A stretch of 16,374 nucleotides of DNA. It comes from CAYNYM01 sp964644375 (GTDB taxonomy: Bacteria; Desulfobacterota; DSM-4660; Desulfatiglandales; HGW-15). The stretch is taken from NCBI GenBank assembly GCA_964644375.1, contig CAZXWJ010000080.1, positions 1 to 16,374 on the forward strand, given 5' to 3'. The translations under genes were made by a program, and so were the position numbers. The notes under the pieces were generated by a model that worked only from the letters and a program-made list of their open reading frames with translations, ran no database searches and had not been told where the DNA came from. Each line of letters opens with the position of its first letter. Positions within the stretch are counted from its first letter, which is position 1. This document shows, in pieces, positions 1-5,896 of the stretch.

Positions 1-448
1 GTTTTCCGAAAAGCCCCACATCCCGAAGCCAGGATTCAGCGCAATTGAGATGGCAGCCGGATACCGACATTTTGAATTTCCCGGGCAGAGCCATGCCGTG
101 GTAAATTTCGTCCAGTTTCATGCCCATCCCGAGAGCATCCTGCTGGCCGATTCTGCAGAAGGTGTTACCCGGGCAGGCACGAACACTGCGAACGCAAAGA
201 CCTACTGCTGCGCCCGGCTTCATGCCCAATTCCGTCCAAACCTGATCGATGTCTTCCTCTTTGATTCCAACAACGGCAATGCGTGCCGCACCCGTAATCT
301 TGAGGGCCTTGGCATTGTATCTTTCCGCCACGTCCGCCAGTTTTCGCAGAAGATCGGGCGTGACCACGCCGCAGGAAATATGGGGTGCAATAGCGTATGT
401 CTCCTTGTCCCTCTGTAAGATGGCGCCCTTTTCTCCAAGTTTAAGCAT
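1..448 (-). CDS. Small siroheme/[4Fe-4S] sulfite or nitrite reductase-like protein, N-terminal part
   Basis: Partial: the gene runs off the left edge and 149 codons are visible. The protein begins MLKLGEKGAILQRDKE and continues through a ferredoxin-like NIR/SIR half-domain (about residues 1-70) into the siroheme-binding region. There, ACPGNTFC supplies the first two cluster cysteines (C-x5-C) and SGCHLNC the second pair (C-x3-C), so all four ligands for the coupled [4Fe-4S]-siroheme centre are present. This layout, with one short NIR/SIR unit and no flavin domain, matches the low-molecular-weight assimilatory-type sulfite reductases of sulfate reducers and related anaerobes (about 220 residues). 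These are cytoplasmic and reduce sulfite to sulfide with an external electron donor. Whether this one acts on sulfite, nitrite or another substrate cannot be read from the motifs. The ATG at 448 is chosen because GGAGGT lies 5 nt upstream; a promoter lies at 563-591. Confidence 0.85.
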   Translation of the reverse strand, partial: MLKLGEKGAILQRDKETYAIAPHISCGVVTPDLLRKLADVAERYNAKALKITGAARIAVVGIKEEDIDQVWTELGMKPGAAVGLCVRSVRACPGNTFCRIGQQDALGMGMKLDEIYHGMALPGKFKMSVSGCHLNCAESWLRDVGLFGK

Positions 449-562
449 GAGTGACCTCCATTCTTGGTTGTGCGGCTTTTCGCCGGGGTTTAGGCCTCCG
501 TTTTATTCCTCCTCGGAAAATGGTCGTGCTGTGAGGATGAAGAATAGCAGACAATATAAAAA

Positions 563-591
563 ACTATAGGAATTTGCAGACGATGTGTCAA
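563..591 (-). promoter_or_regulatory. Sigma-70-type promoter for the small sulfite reductase gene
   Basis: On the minus strand, TTGACA (586-591) is separated by 17 nt from TATAGT (563-568). The -35 is a perfect match, the -10 matches five of six, and the spacing is optimal. The expected start is near 556, leaving a leader of about 108 nt before the ATG at 448. That leader contains a short stem, CGGC-GAAAA-GCCG, near 470-483. No known riboswitch was recognised in it. Confidence 0.6.
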
Positions 592-948
592 GTCCGTGCT
601 CCACCAACAAGGCATCGCCTGTCCAGCGCATCTCGGGAGGAACACCCCCTCGAAAGTCTGTCCGCTCAGGAGGGTTTATCCGCCTGAATTTTTTAATTCA
701 AAGTCTGCGTATGTCTGGAGAACGCGGCGAACGGGCGGCTAATAGCCCTTGTTCCATTGGACGCATGGCAAACTCATCCCCTTCCAGGGGGCGGCCCATA
801 CCAGGCTCTTTGAGCGCGGATATTTACTGAACCGCGAAGTATACGAAGCTGAAAATCTGCCATATGCTTATACCCCTCCGTTCTCTTTATGCCCTATATG
901 GTGAAAATTAGACGATGGATCCAGGTACAAGGGAGGACTCGAAATCTC
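592..948. other. Geneless stretch between two divergent promoters
   Basis: No ORF here has a believable ribosome binding site or a recognisable protein. A small palindrome, TGAATT-TTTT-AATTCA, sits at 685-700. The minus-strand reading of about 590-790 has a short run of coding-like residues broken by a stop, which could be the ghost of an old gene, but no family was recognised. Confidence 0.4.
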
Positions 949-976
949 TTGACATCACCTTTCGCACCGTTACAAT
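949..976 (+). promoter_or_regulatory. Sigma-70-type promoter for the acyl-CoA thioesterase gene
   Basis: TTGACA (949-954) and TACAAT (971-976) are separated by 16 nt. The -35 is perfect and the -10 matches five of six. Transcription would begin near 983, giving a leader of about 60 nt before the ATG at 1042. Confidence 0.65.
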
Positions 977-1041
977 AGTTCCCAAAAACAAAGAGTTACC
1001 CCTTTTGCCGAGGGATAAATACCGAAGAAGGGACGAAGAAC

Positions 1042-1446
1042 ATGACAGAGCAAGGCTGGCACGAAACCAAAATTCGCGTCCGTTATAAAGATACGGATCG
1101 TATGGGACTCGTTTACTACGGGAATTATTTTACCTTTTTTGAAGTGGCCAGAAATGAATTCATGCGGGACCTTGGTTATCCCTATTCCGAGATAGAAACC
1201 GATGGATACAATCTGGTCGTCACCAAGGCCTCTGCCAATTATCATGCAAACACGAAGTATGACGCTATGGTGATCGTGAAAACGATGATTCTTCCTGTGA
1301 AAAGGGTGCGTGTACGTTTTGATTACCGGGTTTTCGACGAGAAGGGCCGTCTTCTTGTCACGGGTCATACGGTGCATGCCTGCCTCAATGCAAACCAGAA
1401 ACCCGTCAGACTTCCTGCCAAATTAAGGGAGATCATTGGCAGCTGA
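1042..1446 (+). CDS. Acyl-CoA thioesterase, YbgC/4-hydroxybenzoyl-CoA thioesterase family (hotdog fold)
   Basis: This 134-residue protein has the usual length of a single hotdog-fold thioesterase. The family signature is near the N-terminus: RVRYKDTDRMGLVYYGNYF at residues 12-30. Asp19, the second Asp of the DTD, aligns with the catalytic aspartate of Pseudomonas 4-hydroxybenzoyl-CoA thioesterase. The remainder (VVTKASANYHANTKYD, later GRLLVTGHTVHACLN) follows the central strands of the fold. Such enzymes hydrolyse short-chain or aromatic acyl-CoA esters in the cytoplasm as homotetramers; the substrate cannot be predicted. The ATG at 1042 is preceded by a weak purine-rich AAGGGA. The gene has its own promoter (949-976) and appears monocistronic, because the next gene converges on it. 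Confidence 0.9.
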   Translation: MTEQGWHETKIRVRYKDTDRMGLVYYGNYFTFFEVARNEFMRDLGYPYSEIETDGYNLVVTKASANYHANTKYDAMVIVKTMILPVKRVRVRFDYRVFDEKGRLLVTGHTVHACLNANQKPVRLPAKLREIIGS

Positions 1447-1449
1447 AAC

Positions 1450-1466
1450 CTCCACCTCTGGTGGAG
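1450..1466 (+). terminator. Hairpin just after the thioesterase stop; possible terminator
   Basis: CTCCACC-TCT-GGTGGAG forms a perfect 7-bp stem with a 3-nt loop, 4 nt after the stop codon. The downstream stretch is only moderately T-rich (GTTTAGGTTTT begins several bases later), so it is a weak candidate for an intrinsic terminator. Confidence 0.4.
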
Positions 1467-1556
1467 AACCCGTTTAGGTTTTACCGTTCCTGGGGAAAAC
1501 AGAAAAATAAAATTCGAATTTCGACATTCGGATTTGAAGCTCGAATGGGTATAAAT

Positions 1557-1573
1557 ACCCCCTTCGAGGGGGT
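1557..1573 (-). terminator. G/C hairpin between convergent genes; possible terminator of the GGDEF gene
   Basis: On the minus strand, ACCCCC-TCGAA-GGGGGT makes a 6-bp stem followed by ATTTATA, about 60 nt past the cyclase stop. A second small hairpin (CCCGC-TCT-GCGGG) lies at 1586-1598, flanked by CTCCCG/CGGGAG. The T-run is short, so termination is likely but not certain. Confidence 0.4.
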
Positions 1574-1633
1574 TACCTGAGGCCTCCCGCTCTGCGGGCA
1601 AACGACTTCGGGAGCAAGGTCTCAAATGTGCTC

Positions 1634-2647
1634 TTATTTTTTCCTCTTGGCCCGATACAAGCGTTCATCGGCCCTTTTAAGAAGAGAAGGAGGGTCCTGA
1701 ACCCCCCGGTCCTGCATGTGCGCGATTCCGAAGCTGAAGGAGACCGGAATCGGCCTGTCATTGAATGTGAGGGGATTTTCGGAAAAGAAGGTTTGGATGC
1801 GTTCCGTCAATCTGTGCGCTTCTTTGTTCGTTGTGGAGGGCAGGAGGATCAGAAATTCGTCTCCGGCGAACCTTCCGACGACATCACTCTCCCTGCTCAT
1901 ATCCCGAAGGCAGGTTCCCATGTACCTCAGGAGGGCGTCCCCCGCGTCATGCCCGAAGCTGTCGTTGACACTTTTAAAATTATCCAGGTCGATAAATACA
2001 AGGGACAGGGGCGTGTCATAGCGGAGGGCCCTGTTAAACTCACGTTTCAGAATCGATTCGAATACCCCCCGGTTCAGGAGGCCCGTGAGAGGGTCCTTTG
2101 ATGCAATGATACGCAGTCTTTCATGGGCCGTAACATTCGAAAGGCATATGGATATCTTGACGGCCAATCTTTCAAGAAGAGCCGTGTCCATGCCGGGGGC
2201 GTAACGGTGTGAGGAGGGATCGCCGTGGTTCAGGCTCCCAATGATTTCTCCATTCAAGGTGATAGGAAGGATCGCCAAGGACCTTATCAGGTATTTCTCA
2301 TTAGGGGGGAACATTCGGTAGAAGGGTTTGAGATCCTTATTGTTGAGCAGGGGTCCATCGGCATTTCCGGTGATTTCAGAAAAGACATTTCTGGTGATGA
2401 TGCTCAGCGTTTCTTTGATAATTTTGGAGGAAGCCAATTCGCCGATCAGGGGAACGACATCGTTTTCATCAATCAGGGAGAGCCAGACATAGGGGATGTC
2501 GAATTTTTCCTTGATCTCCGTGAGCAATCGTTCAAAGAAGTCCTTGAAATTGAGCGTCGATAGTATACTGACCTCTACTTCAAAAAAACGTTGGGCGATA
2601 TCTTCGTTGTACTGGAGCCTTTCATAAATCTTCTGGAACTCGTGCAT
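1634..2647 (-). CDS. Diguanylate cyclase with N-terminal GAF/DUF484-like sensor domain
   Basis: The protein is predicted to make cyclic di-GMP from two GTP. Numbering from a possible TTG start at 2680, residues 30-185 form a GAF-type domain resembling DUF484 (LAILPITLNGEIIGSL, then a PGMDTALLERLAV stretch). A short linker leads to a GGDEF domain at about 190-346, with DPLTGLLNR, the metal-binding VFIDLDNFKSVND, and the active-site loop AGDEF at 272-276. AGDEF is a tolerated variant of GGDEF. RESD at 263-266, five residues before it, is a complete RxxD inhibitory site, so product feedback is expected. No membrane segment is seen, so the protein should be cytosolic. The start is uncertain: the ATG at 2647 (used here) and the in-frame TTG at 2680 both lack a good ribosome binding site. 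Confidence 0.88.
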   Translation of the reverse strand: MHEFQKIYERLQYNEDIAQRFFEVEVSILSTLNFKDFFERLLTEIKEKFDIPYVWLSLIDENDVVPLIGELASSKIIKETLSIITRNVFSEITGNADGPLLNNKDLKPFYRMFPPNEKYLIRSLAILPITLNGEIIGSLNHGDPSSHRYAPGMDTALLERLAVKISICLSNVTAHERLRIIASKDPLTGLLNRGVFESILKREFNRALRYDTPLSLVFIDLDNFKSVNDSFGHDAGDALLRYMGTCLRDMSRESDVVGRFAGDEFLILLPSTTNKEAHRLTERIQTFFSENPLTFNDRPIPVSFSFGIAHMQDRGVQDPPSLLKRADERLYRAKRKK

Positions 2648-2695
2648 GGTTAGACTTTCACTGGAATCTTCGTTTTGCAATCAAAAGGAGGAGGC

Positions 2696-2887
2696 ATGCC
2701 GAGGAAAACCCCCATGAAAAAAACCTGCCCAAGCAAAGGCAAAGGCAATATAGGAAGAAAGTCGCTTGGTGTCAATGGGAAATTTACCAAAAGAGATGAT
2801 AATTCAGGGTGTTCTGGGGATGGTGTTTCCCGGAATCGGAATAATGTCCCGGGCGCCTTCCCTGGATTGAAAGGGCATGGCCTGTAA
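2696..2887 (+). CDS. Small basic hypothetical protein
   Basis: This 63-codon ORF was not recognised. It is supported mainly by translation signals: AAGGAGG at 2685-2691, part of AAAAGGAGGAGG, sits 4 nt before the ATG at 2696, among the best Shine-Dalgarno matches in the window. The first half is very rich in Lys, Arg and Gly (MPRKTPMKKTCPSKGKG); the second half is Asn- and Gly-rich with no clear motif. It contains two cysteines. It is divergent from the cyclase, whose start is under 50 nt away, so the two share their regulatory space. The second half may be non-coding sequence that happens to stay open. Confidence 0.4.
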   Translation: MPRKTPMKKTCPSKGKGNIGRKSLGVNGKFTKRDDNSGCSGDGVSRNRNNVPGAFPGLKGHGL

Positions 2888-2931
2888 AATCCGGGTATTC
2901 AAAAAGACCGGCAGGACCACAACCGATCCCG

Positions 2932-2964
2932 CCTGGGGGAAGATGGCGCCGAAAGGCCCCCAAG
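2932..2964 (-). terminator. Stem-loop after the thioredoxin-reductase fusion gene
   Basis: On the minus strand, CTTGGGGG pairs with CCCCCAGG across a 17-nt loop that itself contains GGCGCC. It lies about 30 nt after the stop codon at 2996. No T-run follows, so it is at most a weak or factor-assisted 3' end. Confidence 0.3.
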
Positions 2965-2995
2965 CAGGGTGTATGACCGTGCAGCAGATCAGACG

Positions 2996-4633
2996 TCAGG
3001 CCGTTGATCCTTCCGTTTTCCAATAGGGGTTGACAAGATCCTCGAAGACAGAGAGGGCCGCCTCAGAGCCCTGTCCTGCCGCGATGACGATTTGTTTGTA
3101 CCCGCCCTCAACATCACCCGCTGAATATATCCCCGGAATGTTGGTCCTGTGCTTTGAATCCCGTTTGATATATCCCTCATCGGTGATCTCCACGCCGAGC
3201 TTCTGCGCCAGGGCCACGGCCGGTTCATAGCCGATGGCGATGAAGACGCCGTCCGTGGCCATGACGGTGGTCTTCCCGGTTTTGCCGTTATGGAGTTCCA
3301 GTTCTTCGACCCGGTCCTTTCCTCGGATTTCTTTGACCTCGGTATTAAAAATGACAGGGATGTCGTTTTCAGAAAGATTCCGTGCCAACTGCTTTTGTGC
3401 CCTGAGGGTATCCTTTCTGTGGATGAGGGTTGCCTCCACGCCAATGTTGCGCAGGTGAAGGGCTTCGGTCACGGCACTGTCTCCCCCTCCCACAATGACG
3501 ACCTTTCGGCCTTTGAAAAGTGGTCCGTCACAGGTGCTGCAATAACTGACACCATGCCCTGAAAGTCGCGTTTCTCCCGGTACATTAAGGTGTCGGTAGA
3601 TCGCGCCGGTGGCGAGGAGAACCGCCCGGCTCTTGAAGCGTCTTCGATTGGTTCGCACCTCGATGGGGTTTCCCGGGTGAATGTCGATCACTTCTTCGCC
3701 CGGAAAGATGTTGGCATATTCCAGGGCATGGCTGACCATGATATCGACCAGTGCCTTACCCCCCACCTGTGTGAGGCCGGGGTAGTTCTCGACCACGGGG
3801 GTGGTGGCGACCTGCCCGCCGAGGGTGCCCTTTTCAATGACCACGGCCTTGAGACCACTTCGCGCGGCATAGATTCCGGCCGTCAAACCGGCCGGACCAC
3901 CTCCTACGATGACCAGATCCGCTTCCACTTCCTCTGCGTCACTTTCCGGGATATAGACCGTTTGTTCCTCGAGTTTCTGGAGGGAGAGCATGAACAGTTC
4001 TTCCGGCTGTGCGCCCATCGCAATGAGGACCTCGTTGGCAAAGGTTTGAGGCACGCTCTGGGCCGAATATTGATCAGCCAGATCCGGATTGGCCTGAATG
4101 TCGATGATTTCGAGAGAAATGATGTCCGGTCTTTCGATAGCGGCTTTGAGTGCATTGACGGCCTGCTGGGGGCAGTAAGGACAGGACGGGCTTACGAAGA
4201 CCTTGATTTGGCGGGGAGAATCTATTTTCTTGAGAATTTGGGCAGCATCTTCATTGAGACCGGTCTGACGGTAGCCCATCATCAGCAGGGCCTCCACAAA
4301 GGTTCGCCCCTCTTCTCCTACGGGGGCGCCCAGCCACCTGATGGGGTAACGCTCAGGGTCAAAAAGCAGAGTAGGACAATGTTCGGCCTTCCATTCACCG
4401 GCAACCTTATGACTCAAATCGTATTCCTTCAGAGAAACTTTTGGAGCCATCTGTCGAATGGATCGAATCACCTGTCTGGCCGCGTCACAGTAAGGCACAT
4501 TTTTGTCCGGCGTCGTGAAAAGCAGCAGGGGAACCACATGAGGCATTTTTTGAAATGCTGAAATCATCTGGGCCTGAGGTTGATCCAGCATGGCCTGTTC
4601 CGAATGATCCTGTGTCTGTCCTCCTTCCAACAT
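2996..4633 (-). CDS. AhpF-like fusion: two thioredoxin folds plus thioredoxin reductase
   Basis: The protein has 545 residues. Residues about 20-125 are a thioredoxin/glutaredoxin fold that has lost its redox pair (NVPYC keeps one cysteine). Residues about 135-225 are a second fold with an intact CPYC centre (Cys151, Cys154) and a cis-proline loop (SVPQTF). Residues 235-545 are a class II thioredoxin reductase: FAD motif GGGPAG (244-249), redox CSTC (365-368), dinucleotide motif GGGDSA (382-387) and the FAD-closing GIYSAGDV. The enzyme should pass electrons from NAD(P)H through FAD and CSTC to CPYC, then to a partner such as a peroxiredoxin. The pyridine-nucleotide loop reads IHRKDTLRA rather than the HRR of NADPH-specific enzymes, so preference is unclear. 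No ahpC is next to it. The ATG has AAGGAGG 5 nt upstream. It is cytosolic and looks monocistronic. Confidence 0.9.
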   Translation of the reverse strand: MLEGGQTQDHSEQAMLDQPQAQMISAFQKMPHVVPLLLFTTPDKNVPYCDAARQVIRSIRQMAPKVSLKEYDLSHKVAGEWKAEHCPTLLFDPERYPIRWLGAPVGEEGRTFVEALLMMGYRQTGLNEDAAQILKKIDSPRQIKVFVSPSCPYCPQQAVNALKAAIERPDIISLEIIDIQANPDLADQYSAQSVPQTFANEVLIAMGAQPEELFMLSLQKLEEQTVYIPESDAEEVEADLVIVGGGPAGLTAGIYAARSGLKAVVIEKGTLGGQVATTPVVENYPGLTQVGGKALVDIMVSHALEYANIFPGEEVIDIHPGNPIEVRTNRRRFKSRAVLLATGAIYRHLNVPGETRLSGHGVSYCSTCDGPLFKGRKVVIVGGGDSAVTEALHLRNIGVEATLIHRKDTLRAQKQLARNLSENDIPVIFNTEVKEIRGKDRVEELELHNGKTGKTTVMATDGVFIAIGYEPAVALAQKLGVEITDEGYIKRDSKHRTNIPGIYSAGDVEGGYKQIVIAAGQGSEAALSVFEDLVNPYWKTEGSTA

Positions 4634-4673
4634 GGCTGCCTCCTTGATTTGAAAGGTTATCGGTTCAAATAAA

Positions 4674-4703
4674 ATTATAGGGTCAACGGGGGCTGGCGGT
4701 CAA
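4674..4703 (-). promoter_or_regulatory. Promoter for the thioredoxin-reductase fusion gene
   Basis: On the minus strand, TTGACC (4698-4703) and a perfect TATAAT (4674-4679) are 18 nt apart. This places the start near 4667, about 33 nt before the ATG at 4633. Confidence 0.6.
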
Positions 4704-4846
4704 TAGAAAGGGTAGTTACCAAAGTCACCGCCCCATTCGCGGAACATCGCCGGAATCAGGACATTTTTTGAAGGACCTTTCCATGCGGTTGTGATTTAAC
4801 CTACTGAATATAATTATTAATATCTATTTTTGATGGGTGAGACGGT

Positions 4847-4875
4847 TTGAAAAAGGTCTGAAATTGTGTTAGAAT
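4847..4875 (+). promoter_or_regulatory. Orphan sigma-70-type promoter facing a geneless region
   Basis: TTGAAA (4847-4852) and TAGAAT (4870-4875) have an optimal 17-nt spacer and five of six matches in each box. No convincing ORF follows before the inverted repeat at 4993-5146. TCCCGT/ACGGGA (4905-4910 with 4922-4927) can pair within the predicted transcript. It could drive a small RNA, serve the small genes from 5332, or be fortuitous in AT-rich DNA. Confidence 0.4.
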
Positions 4876-4992
4876 CATTTTGTTTACGTTCGGCGTTCCT
4901 TTCCTCCCGTCACGACCGGGTACGGGATGCCCAGCCACATGCGGATTGCGAGAATGCTGGATCAGGCCGTGCTTCAATCGCATCTATTCTGT

Positions 4993-5146
4993 CCCTTAAG
5001 TTTGACGGCCTTGTAAAAAGTCGCCGAGTCCTTGTTTTCGTCATTCCCGCGAAGGCGGGAATCCAGTCTTTTCAAGGCGTTGTGGACTCCCGCTTTCGCG
5101 GGAATGACGTGATTTTCGACTTTTTACGGGTTCATCAAGTTTAGGG
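4993..5146. repeat. MITE-like long inverted repeat with REP-type hairpins
   Basis: Two arms of about 70 nt are imperfect reverse complements around a short centre. The inner arms, 5039-5065 and 5084-5109, start from CGTCATTCCCGCGAAGG and match at all but about two positions. Each can also fold alone (ATTCCCGC-GAAG-GCGGGAAT at 5043-5062; TCCCGC-TTTC-GCGGGA at 5088-5103). The outer arms contain TTGTAAAAAGTCG (5011-5023) facing CGACTTTTTAC (5118-5128), and similarity continues through AAGTTTGACGG against TTCATCAAGTTT. The element carries no gene; its forward translation contains VIPAKAGIQ and DSRFRGND, a familiar spurious peptide of this repeat class. Probably a non-autonomous element moved by a transposase elsewhere. 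Exact ends and target duplication are uncertain. Confidence 0.75.
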
Positions 5147-5288
5147 TCGATTGGATACTGCAGAACAAATCCGGTAAAAGCTTCCGATTCCCTTTCCCTT
5201 TGCTTGAGCCCACATTTCAACTTACGCCGTGACAAAATGATTCAAGAATTGACGAGGGCCGGAAGAAAGACCTTACCAGCCAGAATTA

Positions 5289-5294
5289 TATAAT
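5289..5294 (+). promoter_or_regulatory. Possible -10 box before the small-gene pair
   Basis: A perfect TATAAT sits within ATTATATAATG, about 38 nt before the ATG at 5332, but no good -35 lies at the right distance. TTGACG occurs about 34 nt upstream of it, which is too far. If used, it would need an activator or another sigma factor. Confidence 0.3.
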
Positions 5295-5331
5295 GTTTTT
5301 GCCTCATGGGGCACAGAAAGGAGGTCAAGTC

Positions 5332-5547
5332 ATGAAGGCGGGAATCATTTTTACCGGCACAGGTCCAATCCTTATCCTCACCACTTATGAATCTTTAGAA
5401 GATCCCAATCTGGTGACTAAGTTTGCGGCTAAAGGAATCAGGAAGTTCATCGCTTCCGAACTTCCCTTGAAAAATAAACCGTATTTGTCCCCAACCTCCC
5501 CGGACAGGAGGCGTCATGATGAAGGACCGAAGGAGTTATGGTTTTGA
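5332..5547 (+). CDS. Small conserved-looking protein (KAGIIFTGTGPILILT type), possibly shortened
   Basis: This is a 71-residue protein. The start at 5332 is preferred over upstream codons because AAAGGAGGT (5317-5325) lies 6 nt before it. The first 50 residues, with MKAGIIFTGTGPILILTTY followed by AAKGIRKFIASELPL, look like a family of roughly 100-residue soluble proteins of unknown function that I recall from deltaproteobacteria; I could not check this. The last 25 residues (from KNKPYLSP) look low in complexity and unlike a folded continuation, so the gene may have lost its original 3' half. There is no signal peptide; the hydrophobic run near the start is more like a buried beta strand than a membrane helix. 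It overlaps the next gene by about 30 nt in a different frame, suggesting translational coupling. Confidence 0.65.
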   Translation: MKAGIIFTGTGPILILTTYESLEDPNLVTKFAAKGIRKFIASELPLKNKPYLSPTSPDRRRHDEGPKELWF

Positions 5548-5740
5548 CCGCCGTTCCGATAGCGATCGAAGATGGGCCTATTCCATGGGCTATTTTTCAA
5601 AGGGTGGGATTGAAAAAAGGAACAGTCAGGATCGAAGATCCAGAAGTGAACGAAGGTTCGAATGGTTGAAGGTTGGTACATGGTGCAGCATGTATACTGG
5701 AAAAAGAAAGGCGGCTGAAAAAAATAAAAGGCCTGTTTAA
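5519..5740 (+). CDS. Small basic protein with repeated [DE]RR motifs
   Basis: This protein of about 73 residues begins MKDRRSYGFDRRSDSDRRW. The motif DRR/EKR/ERR occurs six times, mostly 6-7 residues apart, in two blocks separated by YSMGYFSKGGIEKR. A C-terminal FEWLKVGTWCSMYTG segment follows. Proteins of this pattern (YF-x-GG-x-ERR, then ERR-x2-W) are, from memory, common unannotated small proteins in deltaproteobacteria. The charge pattern suggests binding to nucleic acid or another acidic partner, but no function is known to me. AGGAGG (5506-5511) lies 7 nt before the ATG at 5519 and 4 nt before the alternative ATG at 5516. The gene overlaps the end of the previous one. No terminator with a T-run is seen after it. 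Confidence 0.65.
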   Translation: MKDRRSYGFDRRSDSDRRWAYSMGYFSKGGIEKRNSQDRRSRSERRFEWLKVGTWCSMYTGKRKAAEKNKRPV

Positions 5741-5836
5741 AGCCCTTTGAAGAGGCTCTTCCATCTACCGGTTCGCAAACCGTATGGTTTAAGCATGCCT
5801 TCCTGAAAAGCCTGCGGCTATTCGGTACGGTCCTTT

Positions 5837-5848
5837 ACGGGCGCCCGT
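5837..5848. repeat. Perfect 12-bp palindrome ACGGGCGCCCGT
   Basis: It is flanked on both sides by CTTT and lies between the convergent small-gene pair and the threonine dehydrogenase gene. It could be a protein-binding site or part of a 3'-end structure; nothing else in the sequence distinguishes these. Confidence 0.3.
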
Positions 5849-5896
5849 CTTTGCATCCAGCCCCTTTTACAAGCCCAGAGTCCTATCTTTTCCCGG

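Noticed and set aside
585..830. Plus-strand ORF of 81 codons and a minus-strand coding-like run near 590-790
   Set aside because: No ribosome binding site, no start with support, and the minus reading is broken by a stop. It may be an old gene ghost but no family could be named.
3590..4561. Long plus-strand ORF of 323 codons
   Set aside because: It lies entirely antisense to the thioredoxin-reductase fusion gene, which has clear domains and motifs; the open frame is a by-product of GC-rich codon usage.
4866..5144. Plus-strand ORF of 92 codons containing VIPAKAGIQ and DSRFRGND
   Set aside because: Half of it is the forward translation of the MITE-like inverted repeat, it has no ribosome binding site, and peptides of this wording are familiar spurious products of the repeat.
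5249..5294. TTGACG with TATAAT as a promoter before the small-gene pair
   Set aside because: The two boxes are about 34 nt apart, twice the workable spacing.
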